From assembly GCA_963697525.1 (NCBI GenBank), contig OY969087.1:4898001-4962000 (forward strand): a stretch of 64,000 nt of DNA, given 5' to 3'. Positions 8,249-17,600 of this stretch are shown here, piece by piece. Source of the stretch: Bradymonas sp963697525 (GTDB taxonomy: Bacteria > Myxococcota_A > Bradymonadia > Bradymonadales > Bradymonadaceae). The position numbers and the translations under genes are program-made. How positions within the stretch are numbered: the first letter of the stretch is position 1; each line of letters begins with the position of its first letter. The notes below the pieces were generated by a model. It had not been told where the DNA came from, did no database searches, and saw only the letters and a program-made list of their open reading frames with translations.

Positions 8249-9043
8249 TTAGATTTCAAAGACCACGCCAACATCAGCGGTCAGCCAAAAAGTTTGTTTG
8301 CCACCCAACAATCCGCCCATGCTTCCTCCGAAATAGACCATGTGGAAGAGCTCCATCCCGTAGTCGCCCTGGGCGCCATAAGACGAGCTCGTGGGGTCGT
8401 AGAGGCCAAGGATCGACCAGTGGATGAGGTGGGAGTTGTTGAACACCTTCTGAAAACCCGCCTGCAGCGCAAAGACATCGTCGGCGTCGCCCTTCTCACC
8501 GGTGGTGGTGATGAGCTTGACGCCGCCGAGCAACTGATAGCCGACGCGGCGAAGCTGGCAGTGCGAGCCCCACATTTCGACGAGTTTGCCGACCCTGGCG
8601 CTGCCGGCCTTGACCCAGCGGTTGCCATAGGACCCGAAATTGAACCCCGCCAGGGCGTCGAATTGCAGGTTACTGCCATTGCCCGAGAAGTAGCGAACAC
8701 GTCCGGCCAGCCACAGCGGGCTGAGCACGGCGACGTCGGCGCGCGCGGCCAGATCCCAGTTGTAGCCCAGCGAGGTATCCGGATCGCTGCTGTAAGCGCC
8801 GTTGAGTCCGCCCCCGGCCATAAAGCCCGCGGCCACCGCTCCGATGACGATGGGCCGCTCCTTGATGAGGGAGTGCCATTTTTGACGCAGGGAGGTGTCG
8901 GTCTCGAAGAGCTTGTTTTGGGACAAGCACGTCTCTTTGGGCGACGCCCCCGACGGCGCGCCCACAGCGGCGCGTGCCGGGCTGGACAAACTGACTGTGC
9001 CCACCATGACGAGGGCCGCCAAAACAATGGGGATAGACTTCAT
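8249..9043 (-). CDS. Secreted, possibly beta-barrel, hypothetical protein
   Basis: The product has 264 residues. A classical signal peptide (residues 1-25) ends in SSPARA before AVGAP. The mature protein has two Cys residues and a C-terminal region of alternating hydrophobic and Gly/aromatic segments (WLAGRVRYFSG, YQLLGGVKLI, YGMELFHMVYFGG) consistent with outer-membrane strands. It starts at the ATG at 9043, where GGAGG lies 6 bases upstream; a longer in-frame start would place this ribosome site inside the gene. The family is not recognised. It is in the same orientation as the preceding envelope lipoprotein but separated by 297 bp. Confidence 0.6.
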   Translation of the reverse strand: MKSIPIVLAALVMVGTVSLSSPARAAVGAPSGASPKETCLSQNKLFETDTSLRQKWHSLIKERPIVIGAVAAGFMAGGGLNGAYSSDPDTSLGYNWDLAARADVAVLSPLWLAGRVRYFSGNGSNLQFDALAGFNFGSYGNRWVKAGSARVGKLVEMWGSHCQLRRVGYQLLGGVKLITTTGEKGDADDVFALQAGFQKVFNNSHLIHWSILGLYDPTSSSYGAQGDYGMELFHMVYFGGSMGGLLGGKQTFWLTADVGVVFEI

Positions 9044-9181
9044 CTGCGCTCCTCCTTCGATTCCCACCGCCGCCTGCGGGCGAAATGCCCACGATCGACA
9101 ACGTCAGTGTGTGTTTGGAGGATGCGCTGGACGCCAGGGCACCGACAATCCCATGAGTATGGGAGGTCGAGCGCGCAGGGC

Positions 9182-11209
9182 TCAGGCGTATTTGGCCAGG
9201 ACGGCGTACAACTGCGGGCGTTGGATGGGCTTGGCGAGGTAGTCGTCCATGCCCGCGCCCAGGAATCGGGCGCGGTCGCCCTTCATGGCGTGGGCGGTCA
9301 GGGCGATGATGGGGATGTGTCGGCCGGCCCTGGCCGCCTCCTGCTCACGGATGCGGCGGGTGGCCTCCACGCCGTCCATGCCGGGCATCTGGACGTCCAT
9401 CAGGATGAGGTCGTACTCGCCGGCGTCGTGATCCAGCGCGTCGAGCACCTGGAAGCCGTCGTCGACGGTGACCACGGAGTGGCCCTGCTTTTCGAGCAGG
9501 GAGACGACCAATTTTTGGTTCACCGGGCTATCCTCGGCCACCAGAACGCGCAGCGGCCGGGTGGGCACGACCGGGGGCGCGGCGCGGCGATCGCGCTCCC
9601 AGGCGGAGTCCAGCGCGCACGCACGGCGCAGCGCGCGGACCAGTTCCGAAGGGGTTACCGGTTTGGTCAGGGGGGTGCAGGGCATCGTCTCGTCGACGAC
9701 CTTCGCGAGACGGTCGGGGGTGGCCATGACGACGATCGAGGCCTCCCCGATCAAAGCGTCGCGCCGAGCGGTCTCGAGCAGCGCTTTGGGCTGCAGCGGC
9801 GGTGGCGCGGCATCGATCACCAGCACACTCGGCAGGGTCTCGGCGGCGGCGGCCTTTCGCAGCTCATCCAACGCCTGTTGGGTGTCGCTGGCGCCGACCA
9901 CCTCGGCGCCCCAATGGCACAGCGTCTCGAAGAGCGCGCGGCGGGTGCTGGAATGGGCGACGGCGACCAACACCTTCACCCCGCCAAAGTCCTCGCTTCC
10001 CTCCAGCGTCGCCACCGTGCGTGCCCCGGGGGCGACCTCCAGGGGCAACTCCAGGGTAAACGTGCTGCCGCGACCAACGGCGCTGTCGACCTGAAGCTCG
10101 CCGCCCATCAACTCGGTCAATTGCTGGCAAATTGCCAGCCCCAGTCCAGTGCCTTCGTAGCGCCGGGTCAGCGAGCTGTCGACCTGATTGAACGCGCCAA
10201 AGATAAACCGCAGGTACTCCTCGCCGATGCCCACCCCGGTGTCCCGCACGGAGACGCGCAGGCGCACCGTATTCTCGTGGGCCCCCGCGACGTTGACGCT
10301 CGCCACGATCTCGCCGTGCTCGGTGAACTTGATCGCGTTGGTCGTCAGGTTGACCAAAATCTGGCGAAGCCGTCCGGCATCGCCCACAAGCCGCGTGGGG
10401 ACGTCGGGGGCGACGTCGTAGACCAACTCGAGTCCCTTCTTCGAGGCGCGCGCGGCGAGCACGTGCAACGGCGTACCCAGCGCATCATCGAGGTCGAACT
10501 CGTCGACCTCCAGCTCCAATTCGCCCGCCTCGATGCGCGAGAAATCCAGGATGTCGTCGAGCAGACGCAGCAACGCGTGGGCCGACTCGTCGAGCAATTG
10601 CAGGTGCTCGCGCTGAAGAGGCGTCAAGTTGGTGTCCCCCAGCAGGTCGGCCATGCCGATGATGGCGTTCATCGGGGTGCGGATTTCGTGGCTCATATTG
10701 GCCAGAAAACGGCTCTTGGCCCGGGTGGCGGCCTCGGCGCGCTCCTTGGCGCGGCGCAGATTCTCGCGCGATCGGCGCAGATCGGCGGTGCGCTCCTCGA
10801 CGCGCCGTTCGAGTTCGTCGCGCGCACGCTCGAGTTGGCGGCGCGATTCGCGCAACTCCTGCTCGGCGAGCTTCTTTTCGGTGATGTCCAACATGACGCT
10901 GCGCAGCACGGTGGGCTCGCCGTCGACCATGTCCACCGACGCGTTCTTGCGCAGCCAGACCACCCGGCCGTCGCTGGCGATCATGCGAAACTCGAAGCAC
11001 TCCTTGCCGCCGCGTCGGGCAGTACGTCGACAGACTTCGGCGACCCACTGGCGATCGTCGGGATGCACGTGGTCGGCCCAAAACCCGGGGGTGTTGATGA
11101 CCACGTCGGGGTCGTAGCCCAGGATCTCCTCGACCTGCGGGCTGACATACAAGGTGTCGAGGGTTTTGGGCTCGAACTCCCAGAACATCGCGTCGAGCGA
11201 AGTGATCAA
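9182..11209 (-). CDS. Hybrid sensor histidine kinase (PAS-HisKA-HATPase-REC-REC)
   Basis: The product has 675 residues from a TTG start. A PAS domain (about 5-112) ends in the typical LDITEKK. A coiled coil (about 115-165) follows. HisKA has His174 in MSHEIRTPMN. HATPase_c has NAIKFTEHG, DTGVGIG and GTGLGLAI. The first receiver (about 405-520) lacks the acidic pair (VLVAVAHS) though it keeps the TKP lysine, so it is degenerate. The second receiver is canonical, with Asp605 in LILMDVQMPGMDG. No membrane segment is seen, so it is probably cytoplasmic. There is no ATG near the PAS start: the open frame begins after a TGA at 11273-11275, and beyond that codon lies an ATG with an excellent ribosome site in the same frame (see the adjacent entry). 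The native N-terminus is therefore uncertain. Confidence 0.85.
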   Translation of the reverse strand: MITSLDAMFWEFEPKTLDTLYVSPQVEEILGYDPDVVINTPGFWADHVHPDDRQWVAEVCRRTARRGGKECFEFRMIASDGRVVWLRKNASVDMVDGEPTVLRSVMLDITEKKLAEQELRESRRQLERARDELERRVEERTADLRRSRENLRRAKERAEAATRAKSRFLANMSHEIRTPMNAIIGMADLLGDTNLTPLQREHLQLLDESAHALLRLLDDILDFSRIEAGELELEVDEFDLDDALGTPLHVLAARASKKGLELVYDVAPDVPTRLVGDAGRLRQILVNLTTNAIKFTEHGEIVASVNVAGAHENTVRLRVSVRDTGVGIGEEYLRFIFGAFNQVDSSLTRRYEGTGLGLAICQQLTELMGGELQVDSAVGRGSTFTLELPLEVAPGARTVATLEGSEDFGGVKVLVAVAHSSTRRALFETLCHWGAEVVGASDTQQALDELRKAAAAETLPSVLVIDAAPPPLQPKALLETARRDALIGEASIVVMATPDRLAKVVDETMPCTPLTKPVTPSELVRALRRACALDSAWERDRRAAPPVVPTRPLRVLVAEDSPVNQKLVVSLLEKQGHSVVTVDDGFQVLDALDHDAGEYDLILMDVQMPGMDGVEATRRIREQEAARAGRHIPIIALTAHAMKGDRARFLGAGMDDYLAKPIQRPQLYAVLAKYA

Positions 11210-11299
11210 CTTCTCGTAATGGCGCTCCTCGTCCCCGGTATGCGCCTCCGGCGTGGCGTCCCTCCCGTCGTTTCAATCTGTGCCGCGCGTGGTGTTCAT
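11210..11299 (-). other. 5' extension of the hybrid kinase frame interrupted by TGA
   Basis: Reading leftward from 11299 there is GGGAGG, a 3-base spacer, then ATG and the codons for MNTTRGTD, followed by TGA at 11273-11275. The same frame then continues without another stop through NDGRDATPEAHTGDEERHYEK into the kinase. The EERHYEKLITSLD segment resembles the normal lead-in to a PAS domain, so it looks like coding sequence. A nonsense mutation, a sequencing error, or a short leader peptide with restart at TTG 11209 would all fit. Confidence 0.6.
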
Positions 11300-11321
11300 G
11301 AGCCTCCCAGTGGCACCGGCA

Positions 11322-11350
11322 AGCCCCGAGCGCAGCGCAGCGCTCGGGCT
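11322..11350 (-). terminator. Hairpin between the membrane-protein gene and the hybrid kinase
   Basis: AGCCCCGAGCG (11322-11332) pairs with CGCTCGGGCT (11341-11350) with one bulged C and an 8-base loop. On the minus strand it lies after the 11420-11971 gene and just before the hybrid kinase start site. No clear U tract follows, so termination is only a possibility. Confidence 0.4.
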
Positions 11351-11419
11351 CTCCAGCCCAAAGTTAGGCACAGATCTCGATGTCAAATAAGAAGGGAGCG
11401 GGCGCGAGGCGTCGGGCAG

Positions 11420-11971
11420 CTACGGTGCCTTGGCGACGTTCTCGGCGGGTTTGCCCTTGGGCAGCGGGTTGCCGCTGGAGTCCAGCTTGATATCCGAGCC
11501 GCCCTCGTTGGCGTGGATCTGGACGACATGCACCTTCATCGTGCTCGGCGCCTTGGGGCCCGGCTTGGGGGTCTTGGACAGCAGCTCCCACGGATGGCGT
11601 CCCCACGGGCGGGGGATGTAGTAGTAGTACGAGAAATCTTTGGGGCGAATCAACGTCTGGCGGCCGCCCTCGACCTTGGGCGAGGTCCACAAAAACTTCT
11701 GGTTGAGCACCACGCGCACGTTGGTCCACTCATCACCGTCGTTGATCAGATGGAAGTTCTGGTCGTCGACCTCGGTTAACGCCTCGACCTTGAACTTGGC
11801 GCCGAGTTCGTTGCCGCCGTTGCCGCCGCTGAACGCCCAGATCAGGCTGGCCACCGAGATGATCGCGTAGACCACCACGGTGACGATCTTTTCCATCTGG
11901 TAGCGGGAGCCTCCGCTGAACAACGACTCCACGACGTCGTTGACTTGCTCGAGAAGCTGGGCTGTGTCCAT
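11420..11971 (-). CDS. Hypothetical protein with one N-terminal membrane segment
   Basis: The product has 183 residues. A short amphipathic N-terminus is followed by one strong membrane helix (about residues 27-48, KIVTVVVYAIISVASLIWAF). A soluble C-terminal domain of about 125 residues is rich in beta-like segments and contains a run of four Tyr (SYYYYIPRPWG). I do not recognise the family. The start at 11971 was chosen because the protein-like region begins there, although its ribosome site is weak; an upstream in-frame ATG at 12028 is an alternative. It is divergent from the lipid operon. Confidence 0.6.
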   Translation of the reverse strand: MDTAQLLEQVNDVVESLFSGGSRYQMEKIVTVVVYAIISVASLIWAFSGGNGGNELGAKFKVEALTEVDDQNFHLINDGDEWTNVRVVLNQKFLWTSPKVEGGRQTLIRPKDFSYYYYIPRPWGRHPWELLSKTPKPGPKAPSTMKVHVVQIHANEGGSDIKLDSSGNPLPKGKPAENVAKAP

Positions 11972-12085
11972 CGTCTTCGCTTCGATGTCCGATGATGAGG
12001 TTCGCCCTCCTTTATATACCGAGGCCATCGTTTTTGGTAGGGCCAAGCTGACGGGCGCGCCGAGGTGGTCGGTGCGCACGCGCCA

Positions 12086-12099
12086 TGACTGACCAGTCA
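12086..12099. promoter_or_regulatory. TetR-type palindromic operator
   Basis: TGACTG-AC-CAGTCA is a perfect 6-2-6 inverted repeat, of the length and style bound by TetR-family regulators. It lies between the divergent membrane-protein gene and the lipid operon, 14 bp upstream of the -35 box at 12114. No TetR gene is present in the window. The regulator class is inferred from pattern alone. Confidence 0.5.
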
Positions 12100-12113
12100 G
12101 AAAAAGTCGCGTC

Positions 12114-12143
12114 TTGACAGTCATTTAGCTCAACCACTAGAAG
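12114..12143 (+). promoter_or_regulatory. Probable promoter of the HAD/LarA/ElbD-like operon
   Basis: A perfect TTGACA (12114-12119) is followed after 18 bases by TAGAAG (12138-12143), about 55 bp before the ATG of the HAD phosphatase. The adjacent palindrome makes a regulated promoter likely. Confidence 0.5.
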
Positions 12144-12197
12144 ATTTCGCCGCTCGAATTTTTGAGCCGAGTTGTCCCCCCAGGGTGGAGTCACCGC

Positions 12198-12881
12198 ATG
12201 ACCGCAGCCAAGAAAACACGAGCAACGGCGGCGTTTTACGACGTCGACGGCACGCTCATCAAGACCAACGTCGTGCATGCATACGCCTATTATGCGATCA
12301 ACACGCCGTATCTAGGCAAAAAGCTGACCAAGGCGGCGGGACTGCTGGCGAGCCTGCCGGCGTATTGGCTGGCCGATAAATTCGACCGGCGCAAGTTCAA
12401 CGAGCATTTCTACAAGAACTACGCCGGCTACTCCGAAGACCGCCTGGTGGTCATCGGCGAAGAGGTGTTCGACAACGTCATTCGCCCCAATATCTTCGAA
12501 GGCGCGCGCTCGCTCATCGCCAAGTCCAAGGAGCAGGGGCACCGCCAGGTGCTCATCACCGGCGCGCTGGACGTGATCACCGCGCCGCTGGCGGACTATC
12601 TGGGGGTAGACGAGTTCGTGGCCAACCGCCTGGAGCTCAAGGACGGCGTGGCCACCGGACGGCTGAGCAAACCGGTCCTCGCCGGGGCCAACAAGGCGCT
12701 GTGGGTGCGCCGGTACGCCGAACAACACGACCTCGACCTGGACGGCTCGTTTGCCTACGCCGACAGCGGCTCGGACATCCCGCTGTTGTCGGTGGTGGGC
12801 AACCCCTGCGCGGTCAATCCCGATTTTCGCATGAAGACCAACGCCCGCGCCTACGACTGGCCAATTCTCAACCTCGACTGA
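12198..12881 (+). CDS. HAD-superfamily subfamily IB phosphatase
   Basis: The product has 227 residues. HAD motif I is FYDVDGTL (both Asp present), motif II is LITGALD, the Lys region is ANKALWVRR, and motif IV is AYADSGSDIPLL. These are the features of subfamily IB (SerB-like) hydrolases, which remove phosphate from small metabolites. The start at 12198 has GGAG 7 bases upstream. It is the first gene of an apparent operon with a LarA-like protein and a multidomain lipid enzyme, so its substrate may be a phosphorylated lipid precursor such as a lysophosphatidate-type molecule; that is inference from context. Confidence 0.85.
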   Translation: MTAAKKTRATAAFYDVDGTLIKTNVVHAYAYYAINTPYLGKKLTKAAGLLASLPAYWLADKFDRRKFNEHFYKNYAGYSEDRLVVIGEEVFDNVIRPNIFEGARSLIAKSKEQGHRQVLITGALDVITAPLADYLGVDEFVANRLELKDGVATGRLSKPVLAGANKALWVRRYAEQHDLDLDGSFAYADSGSDIPLLSVVGNPCAVNPDFRMKTNARAYDWPILNLD

Positions 12882-12963
12882 CGCGAACCCGCCGGGCGTG
12901 GCGCCGCGCGCGTCGCTGCCTCGCCGGACCAACGCACGTCCCAAGCCCCAAGCCTTAGCGATC

Positions 12964-14550
12964 ATGGCTGAAAACTCGAATACCGTAGTTTACCTCGACG
13001 AAGACTCCGCGCCGCGCTACCTGCACTACGCCGAGGACTTCATCACCTATAAGTTTCCCGCGGGCACCCGGGCCATCTATTCCAACCCGCCGATGAAGCC
13101 CATCGAGAACCGCGGGGCGGCGATTCGCTACGCGCTCAACCACCCCGAGGGAGACGTCGACCCGTTGTTCGCCCAGCTCGAGCCGGGGATGAAGGTCGCC
13201 ATCGCCATCGACGACATCAGCGTGCCCCTGCCGCCGATGCGCACCCCCGATATTCGCCAGGAGGTCCTCGAGATCGTCGTGCAGATGCTCGAGGACCACG
13301 GGGTCGAGGATATCGAGATGTTCATCGCGCTGGCGCTGCACCGGCGCATGACCCCGGCGGAGATCAAGCGCTCGGTGGGCCCCAAGATCTTCGACAAGTA
13401 CTACCCCGAGCGGTTGTACAATATGGACGCTGAGGACCCCGACAACATGGTGTTCCTGGGCGAGACCGACCACGGCGAAGAGGTCCAGGTGGTGCGGGCG
13501 GCCGCCGAAAGCGACCTGCTCATCTACGTCAACGTCAACTACGTGCCCATGAACGGCGGCTACAAGTCGCTGGGCACGGGCATGGCCGGCTACCGGTCGA
13601 TTCGCCACCACCACAACCCGGACACCATCGCCAAATGCGACTCGTACATGGACCCGGAGAATTCCGCGCTGTACGACAGCAACACCCGCATGGGCAAGTT
13701 GGTCAACGAGAAGCTCAACGTCTTCCACATCGAGACGGCGTTGAACAACAAGATGTACGACGACAACCTGAACTTCTTGGCCAAAAATGAGGACGACTGG
13801 ACGGCCGCCGACCACATGAAGTTCAAGTCGTTCCGCTGGGCGCTGGGCAAGGCGCCGCGCAAGGCCAAGCGCGCCCTGTTCCACAAGGTGCCCGCCCCGT
13901 ACGGCCTCATCGGCGTGTACGCCGGCGAGACCGAGGCGGTGCACGCCAAGACCTTGGAGAAGTGCTGGCAGCAGCACTCGGTGGAGGTCGACGGCCAGTC
14001 CGACGTGGTCGTCTACGGCATTCCCTTCGAGAGCCCCTACTGCGTCAACTCGATCATGAACCCGCTGTTGGTACGGGTCATGGCGCTGGGGTATTTTTTC
14101 AATATGTATCGGGGCAAGCCGCTCATCAAAAAGGGCGGCACGCTCATCATCACGCACCCGTGCTACGATGAGTTCGACCCCGACCATCACCCCAGCTACA
14201 TCGAATTCTTCAACCGTTGCCTGGCCGAGACGCGCAACTCGCACAAACTCGCCCATAAATACGAGGAAGAGTTCGCCCACAACCCCAGCTATATCGAGAT
14301 GTTCCGCCGCGGCAACGCCTACCACGGCGTGCATCCGTTTTATATGTGGTACTGGTGCGAAAACGGCCAGAACCACGTCGGCCGGGTCATCGTGGTGGGC
14401 GCGGAAAACGAGCACGTGCCCGAGCGGCTGGGCTGGGAGCGCGCCGACACCATGGACGAGGCGCTGGAGATGGCCAAGGACACCCACGGCCCGTCGCCGA
14501 GCATCAGCCTCATGCACCATCCGCCGTACATCATCACCGACGTCAAGTGA
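12964..14550 (+). CDS. LarA-like (DUF2088) nickel-pincer racemase family protein
   Basis: The product has 528 residues, longer than typical lactate racemase (about 425). Family signatures are visible: AIAIDDISVPLPPM near the N-terminus, IALALHRRMT with a conserved His, and VNVNYVPMNGGYKSLGTG, where the Lys corresponds to the residue that binds the nickel pincer cofactor in LarA. The C-terminal domain is extended. LarA enzymes move a hydride at a carbon bearing a hydroxyl. No larB, larC or larE cofactor genes are seen nearby. The gap to the HAD gene is 82 bp and to the next gene 51 bp, so one operon is likely. The substrate is unknown; it could be a 2-hydroxy or glycerol-type intermediate of the lipid pathway (inference). 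Confidence 0.8.
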   Translation: MAENSNTVVYLDEDSAPRYLHYAEDFITYKFPAGTRAIYSNPPMKPIENRGAAIRYALNHPEGDVDPLFAQLEPGMKVAIAIDDISVPLPPMRTPDIRQEVLEIVVQMLEDHGVEDIEMFIALALHRRMTPAEIKRSVGPKIFDKYYPERLYNMDAEDPDNMVFLGETDHGEEVQVVRAAAESDLLIYVNVNYVPMNGGYKSLGTGMAGYRSIRHHHNPDTIAKCDSYMDPENSALYDSNTRMGKLVNEKLNVFHIETALNNKMYDDNLNFLAKNEDDWTAADHMKFKSFRWALGKAPRKAKRALFHKVPAPYGLIGVYAGETEAVHAKTLEKCWQQHSVEVDGQSDVVVYGIPFESPYCVNSIMNPLLVRVMALGYFFNMYRGKPLIKKGGTLIITHPCYDEFDPDHHPSYIEFFNRCLAETRNSHKLAHKYEEEFAHNPSYIEMFRRGNAYHGVHPFYMWYWCENGQNHVGRVIVVGAENEHVPERLGWERADTMDEALEMAKDTHGPSPSISLMHHPPYIITDVK

Positions 14551-14601
14551 TCACTGGCGCCCAGGCGCCCAAGACGTGTCACTTCTACCGAGGAAGTCGC
14601 G

Positions 14602-17600
14602 ATGTCGAACGAGCACGACGAGAGCACCCACAACTCGACCGCCCCCAAGGCCAACGGCCACGACCACGGTGCCAACGGCACCGCCGTGGCCGGCGCCGTG
14701 ATGTCCCAGCAGGCAGCGCCCGGCGCCGATGTCGAGTGGTCGGTCTCCGAGACGCTCTCCGGGCGACGGATCTTGCTGACCGGCGCCACCGGCTTTCTGG
14801 GCAAGGCATTCTTGTCGATGCTGCTGCGGTTTCACCCGGATATCGACCAGGTGTACGTGCTCATCCGCCCGCGCACTAATCAGTCGGCCGAGGAGCGCTT
14901 CTTCCAGCAGATCGCCGCCAACTCGGTGATGGATCCGCTGCGCGAGATCTACGAAGACGGCTATCTGGACTTCATCGAGGAGAAGTGCACCCCGCTGGCC
15001 GGCGACATCACCGAGGAGCACCTGGGCCTGCCCGAGAAGGAGGCGCGGGCGCTCTCGTCGAACCTGGACCTGTTCATCAACTCGGCGGGGTTGACCAACT
15101 TCAACCCCAACCTGGAAAACGCGCTGACGATCAACACGTTGAGCCAGTTCAACATGCTCGACTTCGTGCGCCTGGGCGGCCACCACGCCTCCTATATGCA
15201 CGTGTCGACGTGCTTCGTGGCCGGCAACGTCGACGGCAAGGTCGCCGAGGAATTGCCCACGCCCACCCGCTATCCCAACTACGACGAGTTGGGCGTCCCC
15301 TACCACGCCGAGCGCGAGATCGACGACTGCCGGGCGATGATCGCCCACGCCAAGCAGCTCGCCAGCGACCAGGAGCACCAGAGCCATTTCGCCCAGCAGG
15401 CCCGCGCGAAGCTGCGCAAAAAGAACCTCGACCCCAACAACCCCGTCTTGCTCGAGCAGACCCTGAGCAAGCTTCGCCGCGACTGGTTGCGCAACCGTCT
15501 ATCCAACGAGGGCCGCGAGCGCGCCGACTTTTGGGGCTGGCCGAATATCTACACCTACACCAAGTCGCTCGGCGAGCGGGTGATGGCGGCGGCCAAAGAC
15601 GAGATCAACCTGGCCATCTTCCGCCCGGCGGTCATCGAGAGCGCCGCGAGCTATCCCAGCGTGGGCTGGAACGAAGGCATCAACACCAGCGCCCCCCTGG
15701 CCTTTTTGATGTCCAAGGGGCATCGCTACGTGCCCGCGCGCAGCAACGTCAACCTGGACGTGGTGCCCGTCGACTATGTGGCCGGCGCGATGCTCGCGGT
15801 CAGCGCCGCGTTGATCAACAGGCGCCAGCACGACGTGTATCACTGCGGCTCGGGCCACCTCAATCCGGTGCCGGTGCCCCGACTCATCGAGCTGACCAAC
15901 CTGGGGCTGCGCAAGGTCAACCGCACCAAGCGCATGCCCCTGTGGCAAAAGGCGGTGCTCAACTCGCTGGACAGCGTGCCGGTGAGCAAGGACACCTTCG
16001 ATCGGCGCTCGGCGCCCCAGATCAAGCGCGCGGCCAGCGGGTTGCGCGGCCTGCTCGACAAGGTGCCCACCAAGCACCTGGGCGGGCTGGGCAAGGCCGT
16101 CAAGACCGTACAGAGCGGGCTGAAGGCCGCCGAGACGGTCACCGGCATCACCGAGAAGGTCTTCGAGCTGATGGTGCCGTTTACCCACAACAACGCGTTT
16201 TGCTTTCTGACCGAGAACCTGCCCGACCTGGTGGCGACGCTGCCGGAGTCGGAGCGTACCCGCTACGGCTCGCCGGTCGAAGACCTCGACTGGCGCCACT
16301 ACTGGATCGACGTGCATATCCCGGGGCTGGTGCGCCACGCGTTCCCGGAGCTGGAGGCCAAATTCAGCGCCAGCGGCAAGTCGACCTACACCTACGACGA
16401 CCTGCTCGAGCTGTTCGAGGCGAGCACGCATAATTACGCCAACCGCGTGGCCCTGCAGCATCACGCCGGCGGCATCAGCGAGCGCTTCACCTACCGCGAG
16501 CTCAAACAGCACGCCGAGCGCGCCGCCGACGCGCTTCGCGCCCTGGGCGCCGGCGACCACGCCACCGTGCTCATCGTCAGCGAAAACCGCCCGCAGTGGG
16601 GCATGACCTACTTCGGCATTCTGAAGGCCGGCGGCGTGGCCGTACCCGTCGACCCGGACTCCTCGGCGGCCCAGCTCGCCAATTTGATGAAGTCCTGCCG
16701 GGCGCGCGCGGCCGTGCTCAGCGATACGGTCCACGCCCGGGTGGGCGCCGAGTTGGCCGACTTGCTGCGCGAGGAAGGCCTGCCGGCGATGCTTCTGAGC
16801 TACGGGCAGTTGTTCAACCGCGCGCTCACCTCCGACGCCGAGGCGACCGACGACGTCGAGCTGGGCGACTTGGCCGCCGATGGCGGGAGGGCCGGCGACG
16901 AGCCGTCCGCCGCGCTCGTGGCCGCCGCGCAGGACGGCGAGCCGCTGGCCAGCCTGATCTACACCTCGGGCACCACCGGCACGCCCAAAGGGGTGATGCT
17001 CACCCACCAGAACTTCACCCACCTGCTGGCCAGCCTGCAGCAGACCTTCGACATCAACGAGCGCGACGGCTTTTTGAGCGTGTTGCCCCTGCACCACACC
17101 TTCGAGTTTGCCTGCGGCTTTTTGATGCCGCTGTCCAAGGGAGCGACCATCACCTACCTCGACGAGCTGAGCGGCGAAGAGCTCAACTCGGCGATGGCGT
17201 CGACGCGCATCACCGCGCTCATCGGCGTGCCCGCGCTGTGGCAATTGCTGCACCGGCGCATCAAGCAGCGCCTCGACGACGCGCCGACGGCGGTCACGTG
17301 GGCGCTGGACTTCTTGATGGGCATCAACACCACCCTGCGCGACCGGTTCAACGTCAACGTCGGCCCCACGGCCTTCCGGGCGGTGCACAGCGCCTTTGGC
17401 GGCCGGCTTCGCTACCTCATCTCCGGCGGCGCCGCCCTGCCCTCCGACGTCCTGGAGGCGTTCCACGGCATGGGCTTCAACCTGTACGAGGGCTACGGGC
17501 TGACCGAAGCGGCGCCGGTGCTCACCGTCAACGGCCCGCACGACGGGCTCAACCCGGGAAGCGTGGGCAAGGCGCTGCCGGGCATCGAGGTCGACATCCA

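Noticed and set aside
8294..11779. 1161-codon open frame on the plus strand
   Set aside because: It runs antisense through the secreted-protein gene and the hybrid kinase, whose motifs are unmistakable. GC-rich third positions explain the length.
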